NCBI GenBank assembly: GCA_036504675.1
Contig: DASXUT010000162.1
Coordinates: forward strand, 1 to 35,600
Source: Bacillota bacterium
GTDB taxonomy: Bacteria > Bacillota > Sulfobacillia > JAJYWN01 > JAJZPE01
Reading direction: 5' to 3'
Length of the DNA stretch: 35,600 bases
Part shown: positions 8,769 to 18,500 of the stretch, piece by piece
Layout: each line of letters opens with the position of its first letter
Numbering within the stretch: the stretch's first letter is position 1
Notes under the pieces: model-generated
Told to the model about the DNA's origin: nothing
Database searches by the model: none
What the model saw: only the letters and a program-made list of their open reading frames with translations
Position numbers and translations under genes: made by a program

Positions 8769-9566
8769 ATGTACGACCTCAGGATCGTCGTTGAAGAGGT
8801 CCGCGGTTTCTGTGACCTGCCGATGCGCCCCGGCGACTACATCGAAGTCAAGGGCGGCCGGATCTGCATCCCGGATGGTGGGTTCTTCTGCCTCTGGGCT
8901 TTGCAGGCCCTGATGCCGATGATTCCCGTCAAACAGCGGCGGGTGGTCGAAGACAATGATTGGCTGCCGGATACGAGCCGGATGGTCTGTCCGGACCCAG
9001 ACGGCCAGGTCATCTTCAGGTTCGAGCGGGTGGCGGCCGATGAAGCGCCGGGCGCGAATGGGGGCGGGAACACGCTCGGGAACGGCGGCCCGACCGCGCC
9101 CAAGACCGCGCCCCGCCGCGAGCCGCCGAAGCGCCTGCTGGTCGACGAGCAGGCCTGTTCCGGCTGCCGTTCCTGCGAGTTGGCCTGCAGCTATGCCCAT
9201 GAGCAAGTCTTCAGCGGCGAGATGGCCCGGGTCGTCGTGACCAAGGCCGAGGCCGCCGGGATCGATCGGCCGACCGTCTGCCGGCAATGCGGGGCCGCCC
9301 GCTGCGTCCAAGCTTGCCCAGAGGGCGCCCTGTCGCGGGACCCCGGGACTCACGCCATCCTCGTCGACGGCCGTCGCTGCACTGGTTGCGGCGACTGCGC
9401 CGAGGCGTGCCCCTTCGGCGCCGTCAGGCTCTCGCCGGCCGGCGGCCGGGCCTTGATCTGCGACCTCTGCGGCGGGTCTCCGGCCTGCGTCGCCGAGTGC
9501 GCCACGGGAGCCCTGACCTACGGCCGGGCCGGTGCCCGGGTCGCGGCCGGGGGTGGCCGAAGATGA
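8769..9566 (+). CDS. TIGR04076 domain fused to a four-cluster ferredoxin (AOR electron-transfer subunit)
   Basis: This is a 265-residue two-part protein. Residues 1-88 form a TIGR04076 domain, a small Cys-containing family of unknown function, with Cys15, Cys41 and Cys74 at its conserved positions. A Gly/Pro/Ala-rich linker follows at about 89-120. Residues 122-265 form a DmsB/HycB-like ferredoxin with 16 cysteines in four groups: 130/133/136/140, 171/174/179/183, 204/207/210/214 and 231/234/240/244. This is enough for four [4Fe-4S] clusters. I prefer the ATG at 8769 because AAGGTGG lies 7 bases upstream; TTG 8748 and ATG 8763 are worse placed. Its stop overlaps the AOR start (ATGA), so it is very probably the electron-carrying partner of that enzyme. 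Confidence 0.85.
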   Translation: MYDLRIVVEEVRGFCDLPMRPGDYIEVKGGRICIPDGGFFCLWALQALMPMIPVKQRRVVEDNDWLPDTSRMVCPDPDGQVIFRFERVAADEAPGANGGGNTLGNGGPTAPKTAPRREPPKRLLVDEQACSGCRSCELACSYAHEQVFSGEMARVVVTKAEAAGIDRPTVCRQCGAARCVQACPEGALSRDPGTHAILVDGRRCTGCGDCAEACPFGAVRLSPAGGRALICDLCGGSPACVAECATGALTYGRAGARVAAGGGRR

Positions 9567-11488
9567 GCGGATCGAGCCACGGGTACGCCGGCCGCATCCT
9601 TCGCATCGACCTGGACCGCCGGGTCTGGCGGGCCGAGCCGCTTGACCACGGCGCCGCCCGGCGTTTCATCGGCGGGCGGGGGTTCAACGTCGCCACGCTT
9701 TACGCCGAGGTGGCCCCGCACACGCCGGGGCTCGACCCGCAAAACCGGCTCTGCTTCGGAGTCGGACCGCTGGTCGGGACCCTTTTCTCCGGGGCCTCCC
9801 GGTTCAACGTCAGCGCCATGTCCCCCCAGACGGGCATCCTCGGGGATTCCAACGCCGGCGGCTTCTTCGGCCCCGAGCTGAAGTTCGCCGGCTGGGACCA
9901 GGTCATCCTGGAAGGCCGGGCCGACTCTCTCATTTACCTGCTGGTGACCGAGGACGGGGTCCAGTTCCGGCCGGCCGACCATTTGCGCGGCCTGGATGTC
10001 TGGGCCACCGACGAGGCCGTCCGCCATGAGCTGGACGACGACCGCGCCCAGGTCGCCGTGGCCGGTCCGGCCGCGGAGAAGGGGGTCAAGTTCGCCGGGA
10101 TCTTCACCAATCTCGTGCGGGCGGCCGCCCGAACGGGGATGGGCACGGTCATGGCGGCCAAGAACGTGAAGGCCATGGCCGTCCGCGGCCGACGGCCGGT
10201 CACGGTGGCCGACCCGACCCGGTTCATGGACCTCGTCCGGACTCTGAACCAGGAGATCAAAGACCACGACCAGTATCAACCCCGCATCGCCCTGGGGACC
10301 ACGCGGCTCCTGGGCTCGCTGAACGAGATGGGCGCCCTGTGCGTCAGGCACTACCAAGTCGGGCGGTTCGAAGCCGCGTCCGAGGTCTCCGGGGAGACCC
10401 TGGCCGGCCGCTACCGGGTCAAGGGAAAGAGCTGCTTCGCCTGCAACATCCCGTGCAGCCGATTCTTCCGCGTGGGCGACGGCAGCTTCGCCGGCCTGGC
10501 CAGCGAGGGCCCGGAGTTCGAGGGGCTGGCCGGCTTCACCTCCAAGCTCGGTCAGACCGACCTGGCCCTAGGCCTGGCGGCCATCGACAAGTGCAATCGT
10601 TACGGCCTGGACGTCATCGGCACGGCCGAGGTCATCGCCTGGGCCATGGAGCTGAGGCAGCGCGGCCTGATGAGCGACCGCGAGGCCGACGGCCTCGAAC
10701 TGACCTGGGGGAATGGCCCGACCATTCTGGCCCTGATCGACAAGATCGCCGTTCGGGAAGGCTTCGGCGACGTCCTCGCCGACGGTGTCCTGGCGGCGGC
10801 CCGGAAGGTCGGGCGGGGCAGCGAGTCTCTGGCCATGCAAGTCAAGGGGCTGGAATTCTTCCAGGCCGATCCGCGCGGGCTCAAGGGCTACGCCCTCGGC
10901 CTGGCCGTCGCCAGCCGGGGCGGGGACCACCTGCGCTCGGAGCCGTCCTTCGAATTCAGCGAGGATGCCCCGGCCGGTCAGCGGCGCTTCGGCGCCGCCG
11001 AGTCGGCCTTCCGCCTGGAGCACAAGGGCAAGGGCCGGCTGGTCAAGCATTTCGAGGAACTGTGCGCCCTGGCCGACTGCCTGGAGGCATGCAAGAACAC
11101 CATCGTCAACATGGAGGTCCTGCCCTTCGACCGGGCGGCCGAAATCCTGCGGGCGGCCACCGGCCTGGACTTCGACGGCAACCAGGTCCAGCAGGCCTGC
11201 GAGCGCCTGATCAACCTGGAACGCCTCTACAATGCCAGGGAGGGTCTGAGCAGAGCCGATGACCGTCTTCCCGAACGCTTCCTGAAGGAGCCCCTGCCCG
11301 CCGGAAGCGGGCCCTCCACCGGCAGCGTCGTTGAGTTGGAGCCGATGCTCGACGAGTATTACTCGGCCCGCGGCTGGGATCTGGCGACCGGCCTGCCTGC
11401 CCCGGAGAAGCTCGCCGAACTCGGGCTCGGCGAAGAAGCCCGCCAGGTCGAGCTGAAGCGGACAGGCCGCGGACGAATCGGCCGCTGA
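9563..11488 (+). CDS. aor: Tungsten-type aldehyde:ferredoxin oxidoreductase
   Basis: This 641-residue enzyme would oxidise aldehydes to carboxylic acids, or run in reverse, using a bis-pterin tungsten or molybdenum centre and ferredoxin. The N-terminal AOR domain opens GYAGRILRIDLDRR and has the FIGGRGFN segment that starts the pterin-binding region. The cluster cysteines are Cys291, Cys294 and Cys298 (C-x2-C-x3-C) plus Cys510 in ADCLEAC. Their positions are close to those of Pyrococcus furiosus AOR (288/291/295/494, from memory). The start is fixed by the 4-base ATGA overlap with the ferredoxin gene; the open frame extending back to 9287 is only readthrough inside that gene. Substrate preference cannot be read. 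A hairpin at 11551-11577 lies 63 bases past the stop. Confidence 0.93.
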   Translation: MSGSSHGYAGRILRIDLDRRVWRAEPLDHGAARRFIGGRGFNVATLYAEVAPHTPGLDPQNRLCFGVGPLVGTLFSGASRFNVSAMSPQTGILGDSNAGGFFGPELKFAGWDQVILEGRADSLIYLLVTEDGVQFRPADHLRGLDVWATDEAVRHELDDDRAQVAVAGPAAEKGVKFAGIFTNLVRAAARTGMGTVMAAKNVKAMAVRGRRPVTVADPTRFMDLVRTLNQEIKDHDQYQPRIALGTTRLLGSLNEMGALCVRHYQVGRFEAASEVSGETLAGRYRVKGKSCFACNIPCSRFFRVGDGSFAGLASEGPEFEGLAGFTSKLGQTDLALGLAAIDKCNRYGLDVIGTAEVIAWAMELRQRGLMSDREADGLELTWGNGPTILALIDKIAVREGFGDVLADGVLAAARKVGRGSESLAMQVKGLEFFQADPRGLKGYALGLAVASRGGDHLRSEPSFEFSEDAPAGQRRFGAAESAFRLEHKGKGRLVKHFEELCALADCLEACKNTIVNMEVLPFDRAAEILRAATGLDFDGNQVQQACERLINLERLYNAREGLSRADDRLPERFLKEPLPAGSGPSTGSVVELEPMLDEYYSARGWDLATGLPAPEKLAELGLGEEARQVELKRTGRGRIGR

Positions 11489-11550
11489 CGGGCCGGCGGG
11501 CAAAGTCCGACCGGTCGGCCGCGGATTGAGCCATCACCGAGAGCAAGCCA

Positions 11551-11583
11551 CGGCGCCCCGCAACGCGCGGGGCGCCGTTATTC
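11551..11583 (+). terminator. Terminator-like GC hairpin between convergent aor and addA
   Basis: A perfect 11-bp GC stem (11551-11561 with 11567-11577) has a 5-base loop and is followed by TTATTC. The genes on both sides converge here, with stops at 11488 and 11607. It can end aor transcription and perhaps addA transcription too, although the T-run on either side is poor. Confidence 0.7.
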
Positions 11584-11606
11584 GTCTCCCCCGGTCCGGC
11601 GGAGGC

Positions 11607-14600
11607 CTATTCCGGCGAGACCTCGACGACCCTGCCCGAATGGAGGAAGACCAGGGCCGTCCGGGTGACCGGGCGCCCCAGGATGGTCGCCACGGCCTTC
11701 CCGTACAGGGCCAGCTGTGGCCGATAAGCCTCGGCCGCGGTCGGCACGGCTTCGGCCGGCAATCGGTCGGTCTTGAAGTCGATGATCGTCTCCCCTTCGT
11801 CCTCCTCCAGCAGGCAGTCGATGATCCCCTGGACGAGGACCGACTCTTGGGCGGCCGGGTGGCCCGGGTAGACCTCGCCGAGCGGCACGGCGAGAGTGAA
11901 CGGGACTTCGCGCTTGGCCCGCGGGCCGGCCGCCCGCACGGCCCGCCCGAGATCGGACTGCCAGAATCTGGCCAGGGAGGGCAGGTCGACCACGGCCGCC
12001 TGCTCCTCGGTGAGGAGGAGGTCGCCGACCATCCTCGTCACCTGGCCGGCCAGGTCCTCCGGATCCAGAGGTCGGGTCAGGTCGAGGTTCTGTAAGACCA
12101 GATGGGTGGCCGAACCTCGCTCGGCGCCCCCCAGTCCCGCTCCCTCGTCGGCGAAGGCCGGCCGGCGCCAGTCCCCCGGGGCCCGCCCAGCGGGACTGAT
12201 CGGCAGGGCCTCTTCGTCTAGACCGAGGGACGCCTCGTCCGTCCCAGCCGGCACGCGGTCACGGTCGGCCCCGGCCCGCAGGAAGGCGCTGACGCTCACC
12301 TTGGCGGCCACGGTGGTCGCCGGTCGCTCGGGATATGACCAGGCCAGGTGGCGCCTGATCGTCTCCCGGAGGCCGGGGTCCGGCGGCTGCGCGGCCGACC
12401 ACGGGCGGAGCTCGGCCAGGTCGTCCCAGGGGAGCCCGGCTTCCCGAGCCGGTGCGGCGGCCTGCAGGACGGCCCTGCCCGGCAGACCATACAGGCTGAC
12501 GGCCCATCGCGAGCCGCCGGCCCCGGCCGGGCGGGGTTCCGCGCTTGTCGGCCGGCCGGCCAGGTCCTGCAGATAGCGCCCGTCGGGGTGCCTGAGGAGA
12601 GCCGAACCCAGCCAGTCGAGCCAGCAGCGGGCGGCAGCCAGCTGATGGTCGGGCAGGGAGCCGCCTTCCGTCCCCCCCATGGCCCAGCCACGGCAGGCGG
12701 CGGCCAGGTCGCGCTTCGACCCGACCAGAATCAGCCGCTCTCTGGCCCGGGTCATCGCGACATAGAGAATCCGCATCTCCTCGGCCAGCGTCTCCAGGGA
12801 CAGGCAGCCTCGCACCGCCAGCCAGGCGATGGTCGGGTAAGCCAGGCGCAGCTCCGGGTCAACCAGGTAAGGTCCGAACCCGAGTTCCCGGTGGAACAAC
12901 CAGTCGGCCTTGAGGTCGTTCAGGTTAAAGAGGTGGCCGAGGTCGGCCAGGATGACCACCGGGAACTCGAGGCCCTTGGCCCCGTGGGCGCTGATGATCC
13001 GGACGACGTCCTCATCCTCGCCGACGGCCCTGGCGGTCCCGAGGTCCCCCAGGGTCTCCCGAAGCCGGTCGATGAAGCGCAGGAAACGGGACAAGCCCTG
13101 GACGGCGAAACGGTCGAACTGCCCAGCCCGGCTGTGGAGGGCCAGGAGGTTGGCCCGCCGTTGCGGCCCACCCGGCAGGCCACCGACATAGGCCAGGTAT
13201 CCGGTGTCTCGATAGAGCCGCCAGACCAGGTCGCCCAGGCCTTCGCGCCGGGCCCAGGTGCGCCAGTCCTCCAGCCGCTCGAGGAAGGCGGCACAGCGGT
13301 CGGCCAGAGAGCCGGCGGGGTCCGCCCCCTTCCCGGCCGCGGCCGCCTGGAGGGCTCCGCAAAAGTCGGCCTCACGGGCAGCCAGCCTGATGGCGGCCAG
13401 ATCGGCCTCGCCAAACCGGCCGACGGGCGAGCGGAGGACGGCCAGGAGCGGGATGTCCTGCCGCGGGTTATCGATCACCCGCAGCAGGGCGAGCACGACC
13501 TCGATCTCGGTGGCCTCGAAATAGCCCGTCCCCAACTGGGCGTGGACCGGCAGGTCGTAGCGGTTGAAGACCTCCTGGAACTTGTTGGCCCGTTCCTTGG
13601 TCGCCCGGAGGATGACGACGATGTCGCGGAAGCGCACCGGCCGGTATGTCCCGGAGCCTCGGTCGAGGACCGAGAACTCGCTTCCGCCGACCATCGCCCG
13701 GATCCGCTCGGCGATGACCACGGCTTCCTTTTCGGCGGCCTCGAGGTCCTCCCGGTCGGCTTGTTCGGTCTGGTCGTCCTCGCCGGGCTCGTCCCCGCCG
13801 CCGGGTTCGTCCCGGTGGGCCGCCTCGTCGCCGTCATCCCTGGTCCCCGGCCCGCGTTCGATGAGGTGCACTTCGACCGGCCCCGGCGGCGTCGGATGAG
13901 CGCCGTAGTCGGCCTTCCCGACCAGGGCGGCCCGGTCGTCGTAGGTGATCTCGCCGATTCGCTTCGTCAGGATGGTCCGGAAAATGAAGTTGACCGCCTC
14001 GACGACCCCCGCCCCGCTGCGGAAGTTGGCCCTCAGGTCGAGGCTCCGGCCGTCCGGCGGGGCCCCCGACTCGGCCCCGCCGCCCTCGGCCGGCCCCCGC
14101 GCGCCCTCCAGCTCGTCGCCAACCCCGCCGTACTGCCGGTACTTGCGCAGGAAGATCCCCGGGTCGGCCAGGCGGAATCGATAGATGCTCTGCTTCACAT
14201 CGCCGACCATGAAGAGGTTCGGGCGGCCCTCCCCCCATTGCCTCGAGACCAGGCGCAGCAAGGCTTCCTGGACTCCATTGATGTCCTGGAACTCGTCGAC
14301 CAGGACCTCGTCGTAGCGGGCCTGGAGCTCATCGGCCAAATCCGTCGGGTGCAGGGGCTGCTCCGCCGAAGGGTCCGCCTGGCCGGCGCCGGGACCGACC
14401 AGGGGCCCTTCATCCGCCCCCTCCACGTCCTTATCGGTCAACAGGTCGAGGGCGTAGTGCTCGAGGTCGGCGAAATCCAGTTGGGCCCGGGCCAGCTTGG
14501 TCTGGCGGTAGGCCCGGGCGAACTCGTTTACCAGCTCGGAGAGGGACCGGGCGGACGGGCGGACGGCCTCGATCTCGGCCAGGAGGTCGGCCTCAGGCCG

Positions 14601-15575
14601 CCCGAAGTAAGCCTGGTGAACATCACCCAGGATCTTCTTGACCGTGTCCCGAGCTTTCTTGACGGCCTCCTTCAGCTCCGGCGAGGCGGCTCCGTCGCGG
14701 GCGGCGGGAAGCCGGGCGAAGTCCGGCGCGGCCTCGAAGGCGGCGTGGGCGGCCGCCCACACCTTGGTCTCCAAGGCCCGGCGCAGGCCGCACAGGATCA
14801 GCCGGTCGCCCTCAAGGGCGGCCTCATAGGCAGCCGGCCCGCCGGGCAGGGTGCAGAGTCCCTTGGCCACGTCGACGAAACCTTCGGCGCGGTCGACGGC
14901 CAGGGAAACCTCTTCCAGGGCGGCCCGGCCCCAGGGGTGGTCGCCCAACCGGAGTCCCGGGGGCAGGTCGAAGCTGGCGGCGGCGCGGCGGAGCCAGGCC
15001 TCCGGGAAGGGGACTGAGCGAGAGAAGTCGTAGGCCTTGAGGACGAGGTTCCTCAGCCCCTCATCGCCGCGGACGCCCCCGTACCGGTCGACCAGGCCGG
15101 TGAACTCGGTCCCGCCGGCCTCGTACCGGCTTTCGAAGAGGGCCTCGAGGACCTCCTGCCGGAGCAGTCCGGCCTCCTGCTCGTCAAGGACCCGGAAGGC
15201 CGGGTCCAACCCTGAGCGGTGGAAGTTGGCCCGCAAAAGTCTCAGGCAGAAGGCGTGCAGGGTCGAGATGGAGGCCCGGTTGACCAGGGCCGCCTGGCGA
15301 CGGAGCCAGGCCTGGTCTGGATCGGCCGCCAGGAGACCAGTTAAGGCCTCACGGATCCGACTTTTCATCTCAGCCGCGGCGGCCTCGGTGAAGGTGACCA
15401 CGAGGAGCCTGTCGATGCTGGTCGGCCCGGCCCCCTGGCGACCGGTGATCCGCCGGACCACCCGTTCGACCAGGACGGCCGTCTTGCCGGCCCCGGCAGC
15501 CGCGGAGAGAAGGACGTTGCTCCCGCGGTGGTCGATGGCCGACGACTGTTCGTCAGTCCATTTGGCCGGGCTCAT
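11607..15575 (-). CDS. addA: AddA helicase-nuclease subunit
   Basis: This 1322-residue UvrD-like superfamily 1 helicase carries a C-terminal RecB-type nuclease. Walker A (AAAGAGKT) lies at residues 25-32, and the Walker B region reads EVLVDEFQDI. Nuclease residues are Asp1253 (GIID), Asp1266 and Lys1268 (IIDFKTD), with the QLALY motif at 1287-1291. With AddB it would resect double-strand ends to a Chi-like site for RecA loading. It overlaps addB by 4 bases. A strongly acidic, Gly-rich insert at about residues 572-618 breaks the helicase core and looks like a disordered linker. The length is slightly above the B. subtilis protein. Confidence 0.95.
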   Translation of the reverse strand: MSPAKWTDEQSSAIDHRGSNVLLSAAAGAGKTAVLVERVVRRITGRQGAGPTSIDRLLVVTFTEAAAAEMKSRIREALTGLLAADPDQAWLRRQAALVNRASISTLHAFCLRLLRANFHRSGLDPAFRVLDEQEAGLLRQEVLEALFESRYEAGGTEFTGLVDRYGGVRGDEGLRNLVLKAYDFSRSVPFPEAWLRRAAASFDLPPGLRLGDHPWGRAALEEVSLAVDRAEGFVDVAKGLCTLPGGPAAYEAALEGDRLILCGLRRALETKVWAAAHAAFEAAPDFARLPAARDGAASPELKEAVKKARDTVKKILGDVHQAYFGRPEADLLAEIEAVRPSARSLSELVNEFARAYRQTKLARAQLDFADLEHYALDLLTDKDVEGADEGPLVGPGAGQADPSAEQPLHPTDLADELQARYDEVLVDEFQDINGVQEALLRLVSRQWGEGRPNLFMVGDVKQSIYRFRLADPGIFLRKYRQYGGVGDELEGARGPAEGGGAESGAPPDGRSLDLRANFRSGAGVVEAVNFIFRTILTKRIGEITYDDRAALVGKADYGAHPTPPGPVEVHLIERGPGTRDDGDEAAHRDEPGGGDEPGEDDQTEQADREDLEAAEKEAVVIAERIRAMVGGSEFSVLDRGSGTYRPVRFRDIVVILRATKERANKFQEVFNRYDLPVHAQLGTGYFEATEIEVVLALLRVIDNPRQDIPLLAVLRSPVGRFGEADLAAIRLAAREADFCGALQAAAAGKGADPAGSLADRCAAFLERLEDWRTWARREGLGDLVWRLYRDTGYLAYVGGLPGGPQRRANLLALHSRAGQFDRFAVQGLSRFLRFIDRLRETLGDLGTARAVGEDEDVVRIISAHGAKGLEFPVVILADLGHLFNLNDLKADWLFHRELGFGPYLVDPELRLAYPTIAWLAVRGCLSLETLAEEMRILYVAMTRARERLILVGSKRDLAAACRGWAMGGTEGGSLPDHQLAAARCWLDWLGSALLRHPDGRYLQDLAGRPTSAEPRPAGAGGSRWAVSLYGLPGRAVLQAAAPAREAGLPWDDLAELRPWSAAQPPDPGLRETIRRHLAWSYPERPATTVAAKVSVSAFLRAGADRDRVPAGTDEASLGLDEEALPISPAGRAPGDWRRPAFADEGAGLGGAERGSATHLVLQNLDLTRPLDPEDLAGQVTRMVGDLLLTEEQAAVVDLPSLARFWQSDLGRAVRAAGPRAKREVPFTLAVPLGEVYPGHPAAQESVLVQGIIDCLLEEDEGETIIDFKTDRLPAEAVPTAAEAYRPQLALYGKAVATILGRPVTRTALVFLHSGRVVEVSPE

Positions 15576-18500
15576 GGGCGATCACCTTTCGGGGTTTCTG
15601 ACTCGTCGGCCGCGGTGATTTGCTTCCAGGCGTCGTCGTCGGACATGGTCAGGCGGCGATAGGCGTTGCCGGGCAGGAGGACGTCGAAGCCGCAGGCCGC
15701 CCGGAACTCGCAATAGGCGCAAGGGCGCTCGGTGCCGCGCCGGTACGGGGCGACCCGGACGTCCCCGCCGACGATGGACCGCCCGGTGCTTCTGATCAGG
15801 CGGCTGGCGAAGGCGATCAGGGCCCCAAGCCGGGCGGCGTCGACGGCTCGGCGGCTCTTGCCCACCGTGCCGTCCTTTCTCAAGCGCAGGGGGACGATGG
15901 GCGATCCGCCGGCCACCTTCTCGTCCATCAGCCGGGCGGCCTCCGGGTCGGCCAGGAACATTCCCCCGGCCCGCAGTTGCTTGAGTAGCTCAGCTTTTCG
16001 CACCTCGTCCGGGAGAGGGCCGGGGGCCTTGAGGAGCGGGTCCCGCACCTTCAAGTACATCAGGCCGGCGGGTTCCTCGGCCCCGCCGAGGTTCTGGCCG
16101 GCCACGGCCAGATAGACCAGGAGTTGTAGGCTGAGCCCGTAGTACACGTCGGCCGCCCGGAGGTCGGCCCGTCCGCTCTTGTAGTCGATCACCCGGAGGA
16201 AGCGGCGCCGGCCGGACTCGGCCAGATCGACTCGGTCGATGCGCCCGCGGACTTCGACGGCCGAACCGTCACCCAGGTCCACGCGGAAGGCCGGCCACGC
16301 CTCGCCTGGGCCGAACCCGACCTCGATCTGGGCCGGGAGGAAGCGCCCGCGACGGGCGTGCTCGAGAAGCACGCCGGAGGTCCGGCGGAGGGTTCGCTCC
16401 AGAAGATGGCCGAGGTAGCGATAGCGGGCCGAGCTCAGGAGGATGCGGTCGCGCAGGCCGGGGGCGACCTCCCTGACCACCGCCCGGATGGCCTCGGAGG
16501 CCTCTTCCGGCGACATGGCGGCCAGGTCGATCCCGTCGGTCATGGCCCGCCCGACGAAGAGCTGAAGGGCCTGGTGATAGAGGCTCCCGAGGTCCGGGGC
16601 GTCGACCTGATGGACCTCCCGCACCTTCAGCCGCAGCCCGTCGGCCAGGAAATGCTTGAATGGGCAGGCGGCGAACCGCTCCAACCGGGTCACGCTGGTC
16701 CGCAGAGGGTCGCCGTAAAGCCGGCGGACTACCTCCGGCGGGAGCGGTCCGGCCGCGTTGCCGTGATTCAGCGATCGCAGCAGCGGGGCAGCCGCCCGAC
16801 GGTAGGCTTCATCATCGGCCAGGACCCCGTAGACCTGAGCCCAGAAGGGCCCGGGGGGCCGGGTGCCGCGGGCGGCGGCCAGCCGGCGAACCAGGTGACC
16901 GGCTGCTCGGCCGGGGTCGGTCAGGTAGCCCAGGGCTTTCTGGGGCTGATCGCCGGGGTCGAGGCCGACCGTCGTCGGCCGGAGTCCGGGGAAGATCAGG
17001 CGCACCCGGTTGACCAGCGGCGAGGGGCCGAGCGGGCGTCCTTCCTCGTCGGCCAGCGCATAGCTCAGGTAGAGCCGTTCACGGGCCCGCGTTAGAGCCA
17101 CATAGCCCAAGTAATCCTCATGGAAGGAGCGCAAGCGAGCCGGCGGTCCGAGCTCGAGCCCGCCCCGGAGGAGGTCGTCGCGGTCCTGGTCGACAAAGAC
17201 GGTGTCCTCGGCGACCACCGCCGGGAACGACCCGTCGTTCAGGCCGAGGACCAGGATGGCCCGGAGCTCCGGTTGACGGGAGCGATCGACCGCTCCCACC
17301 AGCACCTGGTCGAGACTGGGCGGGATGAGGCCCAGACGGAGACTCTCGAGGCCGGTCTCGACGACCCCGGCGAACTCGGCCAGCGTCATCGCCTGATCGC
17401 CGAGGGCCGAATCGATCCGTTCCATCAGCCCGACCAGGCCGTTCCAGACTTGCTCGTGCTGGCGGGCCGGCTCGAGCAACCCGGCGGCGACCAGCTCATC
17501 GCGCCAGGCCGCCAGCCGGGCCGGCACCCTGAGTTCCTCGAGGAAGTGGGCCAGGCTCCTGACCAGTCGGCCGGCGGGCGCGGGGGTGGTGACGGAGGCC
17601 CGGATGCCCTCGACGAAGCGGCCCACCAGGCCGCGCACCGCCCGCCTGGCCCGATTGACCTGGGCCAGTTCCTCGACCTCGGCGGCGGAAGGAGCCGCCC
17701 CGTCCGGACCCAGGGCGACCCGCCGGAAGGTCCACGGCCGGTCTTCCGACCAGAGCCGCCCACGCAAGCCGTGGGCCAGCACGTAGTTCTCCAGTTCATC
17801 GACGGCCCCGCGGTCCAGCGGGACGAGGTCGGTTTTGAGGCTCCGAAAGAGGGGTTCCGGGGCCCAATACGAAATGGCTGTCTCGAGGGTCGAGCGGACC
17901 AGTTCGACCAGCGGGTGATGGGCCGCCGAGCGGCGGCTGTCGACGAAGTGCGGGATCCCGTAGTCGGCGAAGACCGTGCTCACCAAGGCGTGGTAAGGCT
18001 CGATATCCCGGACCAGGACGGCCACGTCACGAAAGCGGTAGCCCTCGTCGCGGCAAAGCCGGATGATCTCCCGGACCGCCGCATCGACCTCGGTCCGACG
18101 GTTGCCCGCGGCGACCAGGCTGACCGCCGCCCCCGGGGGAGCGCTGAAGGGCCTCGGAGACGGTCGGGTGAATTCCCTTTCCAGATGGGTCAGGACATCC
18201 GAGCCGGCGAACCGGGTCGGGGTCGGGCTCGGGCTCGGTCCCCGCCCGCCGGCCGCCGGCAGGACGAGCGGCGGCTCGATCGTTGTCCCGGACGCTTCGG
18301 CCAAGGTGAGCAGTCGCCGGTGGGTCTCCCTGGTCGCGTGGAACAGGTCGACTTCCTGGGGTGGCCGGTCCACCTCCGCCGGGTCGAGGCAAAGCGCGAT
18401 GTCCACTCTGGCCGCCGTCCTGAGGAGGGCGGCGATGACCCCGTACTCCTGCGACGTGAAACCGGCGAAGCCATCGATAAAGACGCTCGCCCCGCGCACC

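Noticed and set aside
9287-9562. Upstream extension of the AOR frame
   Set aside because: It lies wholly inside the ferredoxin gene in another frame; the AOR start is fixed by the ATGA overlap.
12348-15017. 889-codon plus-strand open frame opposite addA
   Set aside because: Antisense shadow with compositionally biased translation; addA motifs on the minus strand explain the region.
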